NCBI GenBank assembly: GCA_016946835.1
Contig: JACVTC010000021.1
Span: 1,665,001 to 1,699,701 of the forward strand
Source: Neocallimastix lanati (nom. inval.)
Lineage: Eukaryota > Neocallimastigomycota > Neocallimastigomycetes > Neocallimastigales > Neocallimastigaceae
Length of the DNA: 34,701 nucleotides
Reading direction: 5' to 3'
In this document: positions 27,379-34,701 of the stretch, in pieces
How positions within the stretch are numbered: the stretch's first letter is position 1
Layout of the letters: the number at the start of each line of letters is the position of its first letter
The notes under the pieces: generated by a model
Told to the model about the DNA's origin: nothing
What the model saw: only the letters and a program-made list of their open reading frames with translations
The model's database searches: none
Translations under genes and position numbers: made by a program

Positions 27379-29880
27379 TTAATCTTTTAATCTGTCTTCT
27401 CCTATCTTTCCATAATTCATTTGCAGTTTCAATATTTTTGATTGCTTCAGAAATCCAATTATGGTGATTAATAAATTTTCGAACAAAATATTTTTCTTCT
27501 GATTCTCTGATTCTTCAGGAAATCTTTTGTCAATATTAATTGCTAATTCAAATGGTTGTAAGTCTTTCCTACCATAGAGTAATTCGAAACTACTAAATTT
27601 AGTAACTTCATTTTTTGTTGTTCTTAAAGCCCAAAGCGCACTAGGTAAAATATCATCCCATTCTTGATTTTGTTTACCTAATTCTTTAAATTGGCTTTTA
27701 AGAATTCTAATATATTTGACTATTTCTCTATTCCTGTTTTCAACTTCTCCGTTAGAAGCAGGATGATAAGTACTAATATAATGTACATAGACATCATTTA
27801 AATCTAGGAAAGCTTTTGTTTTATCAGATATGAATTGCGGGCCATTATCAGTAATTAATATCTCTGGAATCCCGTGTCTTGAAAATATATTATTTAAAAA
27901 TCTAATGACATCTTCTGATTCTGTTTTGGCTAATGCTTCAGCTTCCACCCATTTTGTTAAATAATCTACAAGTACTATTATATATTTATTACCTCTGAAA
28001 GATTCGTATAAGGGTCCAACTAAATCCAATCCTACCCGAGTAAAAGGTAGACCTGGGGGTGTAGCTAAATCTTCTGTAAATACATTCGGTGGTTGTGGTT
28101 TACATAATTGACATACATGACAAGATTTAATAAATAAACTGATATCCTTATTCATTCCTATCCAATAATAGTTCCTTTTCAAACGATGGTAGGTTTTAAA
28201 GTTACCTTCATGTCCTAAACAATGAGCTTTACTAATAAGTTCCCATTTTTCATTATCATTAAATATTACTTTTCTTAATTCATTATTATCTTTATAATAC
28301 TGTACTCCATCAATTAATACAAATTTCTGGTTTATTATTTTTTTATAGAAATCATTTAGTATTTCAGTACTATCATCAATATCATTATTATTAGTATTAA
28401 CATGATTAATATTATTATTATTATTATCATTATTATTAAAACTATGTTTATTATTTTCTTCAGTTTGAAATACCATATAATTCACATTCAATTTATTTTC
28501 CACTCCATTATTTTCACTATTATTATTATGTAATTTATTATTAAACTTATTAATGTTATTTACATTATTTTTAATTTCCTCATATTCCATTTTGTAATTT
28601 TCATTATTACTATTGATCTTAATTTCATCCACTAACTCTTTTATTTTATTAATTTTAGTATTTTTCTTATTTCTAATTTCTTCATTATTTTTAATTTCAC
28701 AATTTTGAATTTCATTATTTATAACTTGGTTGAATACATCTTTATTATAATTTTTTATATTATTTCTTTTATTTTTATTTTTTATATGTTTATCATCATT
28801 TTTTATATTTTTGATTATATATTTTTCATTGTTAGAATGTAATCTAGATAGTGCATCAGCAACTACATTCCTCCTCCCCTCTTCATATAACACTTTAACT
28901 TTTAAAATACTGAACTCAGTTATCCATTTGACATGCCTTGCTGAAGAAGGTTCTTTATTTTTAAATATGTAAACTAAAGGCTTATGATCGGTATAAAGAA
29001 TTGTCTCAAAACTATTACCAGTGAGAAAAGGTTTAAATTTCATGACACAGTAAAATGCGGCAAGCCCCTCAAGTTCTGTAATGCTATAATTGATTTCAGA
29101 ATTGGAAAGTGTCCTACTTTCATAATATAATGGCCTCTCAATGTTGTCATCGTCTAACTGAAGTAGTACCCCGCCAATTCCTGATTTAGATGCATCTGAA
29201 CGAACAATAAATGGTTTATCAAAATTTGGAGGTGACAATATAGGTGCATTAATAAGACGAATTTTTAAAAATTCAAATGCATTATTAGATTCGGTAGACC
29301 AAACAAAAGGAACATTCTTTTTTGTTAAATCATATAAAGGTTTAGCAATTTGGGCAAAATGGCTAATGAATTTCCGGTAATATCCAATTGCCCCTAAGAA
29401 AGAACGTAACTGTTTTAAATTAGAAGGAGGTAACCAATTAGCAATAACTTTTATTTTAGAATTCATAGGTTTTATACCCTTAGTAGAAAGAGTATGACCA
29501 AGGAGCTCAACTTCTTCTTTAAAGAAATCACATTTTTCAAAATTCACTTTTAATCCATTATTAGCAAGAATGAGGAATACTTTTTCTAGGTTTTTGATGT
29601 GTTGATCTAATGAAGGAGAATAAATAACTAAGTCATCTATGTAAATAAAAACACATACTCCGATTAAATCAAAAAATATTCTGTTCATCTCCCTTTGAAA
29701 AGTAGCGGGGAGCGTTGCATAGTCCAAAAGGCATAACTTCAAAATTAAAGTTTCCATAAATGGTCGTAAAGCAAGTGATATCTTTATCATCAGAATGCAT
29801 AGGAATCTGATGGTACCCTGAGAAGAGATCAATAGTAGACAAAATAGAAATATCACCGCTAACATAGTAAAGTATATCAT
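27379..29880 (-). CDS. pol: Pol of gypsy family 2 copy E: RT, RNase H, integrase
   Basis: Real homology starts at ~29710 with LPATFQREMNRIFFDL; the 50 residues before that are the wrong frame. RT: YIDDLVIYSPS (catalytic YIDD), VELLGHTLSTKGIKP and AIGYYRKFI. RNase H: RSDASKSGIGGVLL, LYTDHKPLVYIF and VVADALSRL. Then about 160 Asn/Lys-rich residues, the HHCC finger (CLGHEGNF, CHVCQLC) and a DD35E core (VGLDLVGP, ITDNGPQF, ASNGEVENRN). The final ~50 residues after RFPEESEN are out of frame. One extra base in a run of four C/G (29707-29710) separates it from the RT front at 29669-30157. Broken as it stands, though all catalytic residues are present. Confidence 0.88.
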   Translation of the reverse strand: MIYFTMLAVIFLFCLLLISSQGTIRFLCILMIKISLALRPFMETLILKLCLLDYATLPATFQREMNRIFFDLIGVCVFIYIDDLVIYSPSLDQHIKNLEKVFLILANNGLKVNFEKCDFFKEEVELLGHTLSTKGIKPMNSKIKVIANWLPPSNLKQLRSFLGAIGYYRKFISHFAQIAKPLYDLTKKNVPFVWSTESNNAFEFLKIRLINAPILSPPNFDKPFIVRSDASKSGIGGVLLQLDDDNIERPLYYESRTLSNSEINYSITELEGLAAFYCVMKFKPFLTGNSFETILYTDHKPLVYIFKNKEPSSARHVKWITEFSILKVKVLYEEGRRNVVADALSRLHSNNEKYIIKNIKNDDKHIKNKNKRNNIKNYNKDVFNQVINNEIQNCEIKNNEEIRNKKNTKINKIKELVDEIKINSNNENYKMEYEEIKNNVNNINKFNNKLHNNNSENNGVENKLNVNYMVFQTEENNKHSFNNNDNNNNNINHVNTNNNDIDDSTEILNDFYKKIINQKFVLIDGVQYYKDNNELRKVIFNDNEKWELISKAHCLGHEGNFKTYHRLKRNYYWIGMNKDISLFIKSCHVCQLCKPQPPNVFTEDLATPPGLPFTRVGLDLVGPLYESFRGNKYIIVLVDYLTKWVEAEALAKTESEDVIRFLNNIFSRHGIPEILITDNGPQFISDKTKAFLDLNDVYVHYISTYHPASNGEVENRNREIVKYIRILKSQFKELGKQNQEWDDILPSALWALRTTKNEVTKFSSFELLYGRKDLQPFELAINIDKRFPEESENQKKNILFENLLITIIGFLKQSKILKLQMNYGKIGEDRLKD

Positions 29881-30157
29881 CTATTAAAGGAAGTGCATAA
29901 GCGTCCTTTAATGTACAATTATTAATCTTCCTGTAGTCAACACACATTCTCACTTGACCATTCTTTTTCGGTACCATTACTACAGGAGAAGACCAAGGAG
30001 AACTAGAAGGGACAATTAAGTTATTATTTATAAGTTTAATTAATTCCTTTTTAAGTGCATCAGCTTGCACTTTTGAAATACGGTAGGCCCTCTGTTTAAT
30101 AGTTGTTGTTCCTGGTATTAAATTAATTCTATGAGGATATAGCTTTGACGAACCCAA
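29669..30157 (-). pseudogene. Front half of RT, copy E
   Basis: GSSKLYPHRINLIPGTTTIK, PVVMVPKKNGQVRMCVDYRK (RT motif 1), LSTIDLFSGYHQIPM (catalytic Asp) and VMPFGLCNAP. After NAP the frame shifts: RYFSKGDEQ is read instead of ATFQREMNR. Upstream it is cut off by an extra T at 30203-30208 (six T; five in copy D at 21077-21081). Confidence 0.88.
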
Positions 30158-30182
30158 ATCGTCAGTTTTCAGTGCAAGAACA

Positions 30183-30842
30183 CTAATATAATTTAAAAAT
30201 AATTTTTTCTACATCAGCTTTCAAATTTTCTGGTAATTTTTTTACAATAGAGTGAATCATTTCCAGTTTAGATATTGTGTTGTCTGTGCAAACCTCGTTT
30301 TCATTATGTAGTACTTCATTAGTTATTAATAAAAGAGATGGAATCAATTGTGTTGTAATATCAACCGTTTTATTCTTATATTCTTTCCTTTCAATATTTC
30401 TATCTACTAATTTATAATTACTATTTAATTTGTTATTGCCGTTTTGATCAGAATCGATTTTTGATGGAAGTTTAGAATGTAGTATGGGATTTATATTGTT
30501 TGTAACTTTAGAATTAATTTTATGATCATTTATTTTATAATTGTCAATTTTATCATCATTCTTATTATTATTCGTTTTTATTTTGATATTATTTTCTTTA
30601 TCGATGTCGACACTATTAAAGAAAGGTAATTTTACATTAAAATTATTTATGTTAATATTAGGTAACTCTGATTTAGCATATGTAAAAAGTATATTATTAT
30701 TATCATTATTATTATCATTGTCACTCCAACTAGTTTCAGAATCCTCATCATTCTCTTCAGAAGAATTATTATTTATATTATTCTCCTTATTCATATTATT
30801 TTCTTCGTCATTAATTCTATTTGTACTTTCAGAAGGACTCAA
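30183..30842 (-). pseudogene. Asn/Asp-rich pre-RT linker, copy E
   Basis: 219 residues, nearly identical to the linker in copy D. Acidic and Asn-rich (NSSEENDEDSETSWSDN), then Lys/Asn-rich, then a helical part (IHSIVKKLPENLKADVEK). No known domain. It ends at a frameshift (KIIFKLY). The open frame extends upstream to about 30917. Confidence 0.72.
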
Positions 30843-30922
30843 GCTAACATCATAAAATAAAGAAGCTAATTCTACAGGATTATTATTTTCATCAATATGA
30901 TATAAGGTATCATTAACTAAAT

Positions 30923-31531
30923 TTATATCAAATCTATTTCGTTTAAGTGAATACCTATTAATATATCAAAGATATCATCCTTATCAATTTTCCTAAAGTA
31001 ATCGATAAAAGTGTAATTTCCAATAGATATTTTTAGTTCATAAATATCTGAACAAGTTGAATTGTTGGAATACACCTGAAAAATTTTTTCGGATATTCTC
31101 CCTATAGGATTTTTATTAATTTTAAATTTTTTTAAAGCCGTAGTGGTAATCAAATTAACGCTAGCACACGAGTCCAAGAAAATTTCAGCTGGTTTCTTAT
31201 CCACAGTGCCTTTAACTTTAATCACTTTATGTTGGCTTATAATTGTCATTACATTTATTAAAGATGTATTCAAATTTTTCTTTATTTTCTCTTTTCCTTC
31301 GGTTAATTTTAATGCTTTTGTAAATTCTGACCTGAACTTTGGAAACAGGTCTAACAAATATACTAACTTCGTTATGACTTCGGTTGATGCTACTTCCTTG
31401 ATAAAGTCCTTAATTTTAAATTCATTAAAATCTTCCATCATTTTTATGTGTTTCTCTGGCTTGGAATAACTTTTAACATTGATGGGTATATCATCTTTGT
31501 TATTGCTCAGTATTTCATTTATTTTATTCAA
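30923..31531 (-). CDS. pro: Protease of gypsy family 2 copy E
   Basis: Retropepsin-like: IFLDSCASVNLITTTALKKF, with Asp-Ser-Cys at the active site as in copy D, followed by IGNYTFIDYFRKI and FDILIG. It ends in HLNEIDLI; RT-linker coding resumes one frame back (-1), as in copy D. Upstream the frame is broken by a lost T (31541-31546 has six, copy D has seven at 22414-22420). The substitution in both copies argues it is a family trait. Confidence 0.78.
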   Translation of the reverse strand: MNKINEILSNNKDDIPINVKSYSKPEKHIKMMEDFNEFKIKDFIKEVASTEVITKLVYLLDLFPKFRSEFTKALKLTEGKEKIKKNLNTSLINVMTIISQHKVIKVKGTVDKKPAEIFLDSCASVNLITTTALKKFKINKNPIGRISEKIFQVYSNNSTCSDIYELKISIGNYTFIDYFRKIDKDDIFDILIGIHLNEIDLI

Positions 31532-32010
31532 TTTATTCGCTTTTTTACATTTCTAATATTTGGTTGATTGATATAAGAAAGATCCAAATATTCTAATTTA
31601 TTTGTATTATTATTAGTTATTGTTTGATTAGTTGGTGGTTGTGAATCCTCAAAAATTTCAATAGATTCATTGAAAGTAACATTTTTATGATCTTTATTTT
31701 CTTTAAATTCTTTACCTTCTTCTTTTTCTGTTGATAGTTTGACATTCGTTCCTCCCTCATCTATTATCATATCAGGTGTTCCTGTAGTTGCTAATTTATT
31801 AACGTTTAATTTTCTTTTCATAATAGTATTTTTCTTCATAGCATTTATAATAATTGGAACTGGATTATCTATAAGCTTTTTCTTTATTTCTTTGGTATAT
31901 GGGGAGATTTTTATTGAATTATTTTTACCTTTCTTTTGGGCAACAGCGATAATTTCCTCATTATGGTAATTATCAAAATTATTATAAATATTATTTGAAT
32001 TAGGTTCATT
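31528..32010 (-). pseudogene. Pre-protease segment, copy E
   Basis: Reads NNFDNYHNEEIIAVAQKKGK, SIKISPYTKEIKKKLIDNP and MKKNTIMKRKLNVNKL, ending VKKRIN by frameshift. It matches the first ~100 residues of the copy D protease region. No known domain. The Met at 31839 is internal. Confidence 0.65.
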
Positions 32011-32448
32011 ATTAATTTTCTTTCATTATCATTTATAGAAATTCTATTTAAATCAATTTCATTGTTACTTTGATCATCATTATTATTTTTATAAGTATTA
32101 TTTATATTAACATCATTGTTAACTTGTTTATTAATAGTGTCATTTTCATAGATGTTGTTATGATTACTATTATTTAATTTATAACTGTTACTAGTATTCT
32201 TACTAAGATATTCTATATTATTTAAGTTATTATTATTATTATTATTGGAATAAATATTATCAATACTTGTATGATTATCATCAAATAAACTGTTTGTATA
32301 ATTTATTTTATTATTCTTATTTAAACAATTATTGTTTATATCATAATTATGTGAATTATCATTATAAGGATATCCATTATTTATTACATCATTATTTGAA
32401 GTTGCACTAGCATTATATGAATTATTATTATTATTATTATTATTATGT

Positions 32449-32479
<31 letters not shown>

Positions 32480-32522
32480 AATTATTATCATTAGTATTAT
32501 TATAATTATTTTTTATTTTCAT
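31911..32522 (-). pseudogene. Asn-rich start of the Pol frame, copy E
   Basis: About 60% Asn in the first half (runs NNNNNNNN). The frame is open upstream of the Met at 32522 to the gag stop, reading NNGRRTTPVNQTKLQTYNK just after the slip site, so it is the start of Pol made by -1 frameshifting. A single-base change near 32020 diverts it into RKLSLLPKRKVKIIQ while the true frame continues as NNFDNYHNEE. Confidence 0.68.
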
Positions 32523-32615
32523 AGTATTATTATTTAACTTGGGAGAGTATGTTAAATTTACATATTCTTCATTAATACTATTATTTTTATTATAAGTTTG
32601 AAGTTTGGTTTGGTT

Positions 32616-32651
32616 AACGGGAGTTGTCCTTCTCCCATTATTTAGTTTAAA
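32616..32651 (-). promoter_or_regulatory. -1 ribosomal frameshift signal, family 2
   Basis: In gag frame the minus strand reads AAT TTA AAC TAA: slippery heptamer U UUA AAC (32651-32645) next to the gag stop (32644-32642). A 5-nt spacer is followed by an 8-pair stem, AATGGGAG (32639-32632) with CTCCCGTT (32623-32616), one G-U, loop AAGGACAA. The -1 frame is open for about 200 codons downstream. Confidence 0.78.
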
Positions 32652-33142
32652 TTATTAAAGCTATCTCCATTATTATTATTATTATTTACATTAGCTTTGA
32701 AATTACTATTAATATTTGAACTAGTAGTATTAATATCCTGATTTATTCCATTAGAATTTCTATTAAAATTATTATTTCCAGTGGGAATATTATTCTCATT
32801 AAAATTATTATTATTTCTATTAGCAATATTATTTCCAGTAAATTTATTATTTTTATTAAAGTAATAATTACTACCATTAAAAGAATTATTGTAGCCATTT
32901 TTATTACTATTATTATAATAATTGTTATATTTATTACTATTATTATTATAATCAAAATTATTATTATAATTATTACCCATATCATTATTATTCATATTAT
33001 AAAGATTATTATTTCTATTACTACCATTATTTTTATTATTAGGACATTCACAAGCTTTATGTCCTAACTTGTTTACATGAGTAACACATAACTGATTTTC
33101 TAGCTTTTGGTTCGTAGTTATTATAGAATCTTCTTGTATCAT
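32642..33142 (-). pseudogene. C-terminal part of Gag, copy E
   Basis: Carries the second half of the zinc knuckle (LGHKACECP) and a 130-residue Asn-rich tail with Gly, Tyr and Phe. It ends in SFNNLN at the slip site. It belongs to the gag at 33057-33947, separated by one inserted base inside the knuckle. Confidence 0.78.
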
Positions 33143-33947
33143 AAGTATTATTTTGTTGAATTTGTTCTACTCCGTGATAATAATTATTATTATTATTAAA
33201 ACTTTTATTTTTATTGTTACTATATCTACCTGGTGTAAACATTCTATTATTGGTGGAGTTTTCATTTATATAACCCATAACATATGATGACGCTTGATAT
33301 GAATTATCTAAATTATTTCCATGTTCTCTTAAGCTCCTATAAATTGGATGATTTAATAAATTGTTATTATTTTTATTTATGTTGTTTTGATATACCATAA
33401 CATTCTGAGAATTTTTGTTTGTTATAGTTCGTACTTCAGCTTTTTCTGCACGTTCTGCTACTTCGAACGCTTCTGTTAATGTTTTACAGTTGGCCAAAAT
33501 TACTTGAGAATGTACATATACCCTATCATGTATAGCATTTAAATAATCATCGACACATATTAATTTTTTATATTCCAAGTCAAGTCGATGATAAAGAGTT
33601 AAATAATTATAATTAAATCCTTTAATTGTTTCATTTCTTTTTATTTTTAAGGCCTTTAAAATTGAACACTTATCATTTTGAGTAATTTCTAAATAATCTT
33701 CAATGGCTCTCTGGATTTCTTTATATGAGGGAAACCTTTTAACATTATTTCTTGTAGTACATAAAGATTTTAAAAGGTTTTTTATGTCAGCCTCTACTGC
33801 GTTCTTTACCCAAATAAAAATTCTGTTTGGTTCCTCGATGTTGTAAATTTCCATAACATTTTTGAAATCTTCTATCCAAGAATCTATGTCCTTACCATAA
33901 TTTGCTAAGTATGGTAAGTCTCTTCTAATTTTCGAAGCGTCCGCCAT
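33057..33947 (-). CDS. gag: Gag of gypsy family 2 copy E (N-terminal part)
   Basis: Starts at ATG 33945-33947 (MADASKIRRDLPYLANYGKD), a credible first start. Residues ~15-170 have Retrotrans_gag features: SWIEDFKNVMEIYNIEEPNR, then a helical bundle to LTEAFEVAERAEKAEV. After residue ~190 it is Asn/Tyr-rich. It ends in VMCYSCKQVRT; the first two Cys of a CX2CX4HX4C knuckle are here and the His and last Cys are in the next frame (GHKACEC at ~33044-33064). So one base is extra between them. Unlike family 1 Gag, this family has a knuckle. It should form particles if the frame were intact. Confidence 0.85.
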   Translation of the reverse strand: MADASKIRRDLPYLANYGKDIDSWIEDFKNVMEIYNIEEPNRIFIWVKNAVEADIKNLLKSLCTTRNNVKRFPSYKEIQRAIEDYLEITQNDKCSILKALKIKRNETIKGFNYNYLTLYHRLDLEYKKLICVDDYLNAIHDRVYVHSQVILANCKTLTEAFEVAERAEKAEVRTITNKNSQNVMVYQNNINKNNNNLLNHPIYRSLREHGNNLDNSYQASSYVMGYINENSTNNRMFTPGRYSNNKNKSFNNNNNYYHGVEQIQQNNTYDTRRFYNNYEPKARKSVMCYSCKQVRT

Positions 33948-34053
33948 TTATCTAATTATTATTTTAATTTGAAATTATATTCTTATATACTTTTACGAGT
34001 ATAATAATATTATTTTTATTATTGTTATTATTATTGTTATTATTATTATTTTA

Positions 34054-34084
<31 letters not shown>

Positions 34085-34510
34085 ATTCTTATTTTATATA
34101 CTATTACTAAAATATTACTATTACTAAAATATTATTTATTATTATTAATTATTACTTAATTCACTATTACTAAAATCATTTATTATTATTATTATTATTA
34201 TTACTTATTCACTATTACTAAAATATTACATTTAAAATATTATTATTATTAAATTATTATTCACTATTACTAAAAATATTTTATTATTATTAATTATTAC
34301 TTAATTCACTATTACTAAAATATCATTTATTATTATTAATTATTACTTAATTCACTATTACTAAAATATCATTTATTATTATTATTATTATTAATCACTA
34401 TTACTAAAATATATTTATTATTTTATTACTTAATTCACTATTACTAAAATATCATTTATTATTATAATTATTACTTAATTCAATTACTAAAATATTATTT
34501 ATTATTATTA
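33948..34510 (-). repeat. Leader minisatellite of copy E
   Basis: Untranslated leader. After a TTA microsatellite (34010-34085), a ~46-base unit built on CACTATTACTAAAATATCATTTATTATTATTAATT-like sequence repeats about ten times from 34095 to 34500. Units vary in the TTA stretch. The whole array is absent from copy D. Confidence 0.75.
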
Positions 34511-34701
34511 TTAAAATATTTCTTTTATTTTTTTTTTTTAATATTATCACATATACTATTAATAAAATATTATTTAATATTAATTTTATACTAAACTATT
34601 ACTACTTTTATTATAATATCATTTCTTAATTAAAGGTTTATTCGTTTTTATATTGGTCCGAATTCCCAGTTGTCTTTAATTACTAATAAAGATGATAATA
34701 A
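34511..34701 (-). other. Leader of copy E, cut by window end
   Basis: Matches 22867-23060 of copy D. Contains the third T-arm-like hairpin (34627-34635 with 34674-34682; inner ATTGG/CCAGT). The primer site and 5' LTR should lie beyond the right edge. Confidence 0.65.

Noticed and set aside
30925-30960. Second programmed -1 site between protease and RT (CAC TTA AAC)
   Set aside because: C TTA AAC does not fit X XXY YYZ and no clear downstream stem was seen; kept only as a shared frame break.
32743-32985. 80-codon Ile-rich ORF
   Set aside because: Out-of-frame reading of the Asn-rich gag tail (AAT repeats read as ATA/ATT).

Overview
The window is eukaryotic, very A+T-rich DNA (roughly four-fifths A+T by eye) made almost entirely of transposable elements. 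Long T or A homopolymers, TTA/TAAT microsatellites, Asn/Lys-rich proteins, Ty3/gypsy and Ty1/copia elements and a FLYWCH/MULE-type transposase relic point to an A+T-rich fungal genome. Anaerobic gut fungi (Neocallimastigomycota) are my best guess, not a proof. I see no single-copy host gene.

Layout. 1-926 (+): decayed FLYWCH/MULE-type transposase. 1300-3512 (-): truncated Ty1/copia relic (end of integrase, Asn-rich repeat linker, RT). 3690-4215: T-rich minisatellite. 4357-17056 (+): a Ty3/gypsy chromovirus (family 1) present twice, one copy inside the other. The older 'host' copy is split at 6571/13595. The younger, nearly intact copy occupies 6572-13594 with 704-bp LTRs and the 5-bp target duplication ATTAC. 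The host copy also carries a 448-bp tRNA-derived SINE (13661-14108, 17-bp target duplication) and is truncated in integrase. 17171-17299: primer-site/LTR junction of another minus-strand LTR element. 17747-23360 (-): Ty3/gypsy family 2 copy D, lacking gag and the RT core. 23365-26395: LTR-like sequence, then non-coding DNA unusually dense in perfect hairpins, and a tandem duplication. 26396-34701 (-): family 2 copy E with gag, pro, RT, RNase H and IN, running off the right edge and broken by several single-base shifts.

How the parts work together. Family 1 shows the full logic of a self-primed chromovirus. A 13-nt sequence about 40 nt downstream of the LTR TATA box is perfectly complementary to the sequence spanning the 5' LTR end. 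Gag ends on a canonical A AAA AAC slippery heptamer with a downstream stem-loop, which would give Gag-Pro by -1 frameshifting. Pol ends in a chromodomain. Family 2 instead has an 18-nt primer site resembling a tRNA-Ala 3' end, and a different -1 signal (U UUA AAC, 5-nt spacer, 8-bp stem).

Most notable signals: (1) a two-part U5-leader stem around the family 2 primer site, preserved in two elements whose sequences differ completely; (2) the self-priming and frameshift signals; (3) a SINE whose body folds into a long stem with tandem G-A pairs; (4) a run of abutting perfect hairpins at 24303-24597. All were found by eye; none was computed.
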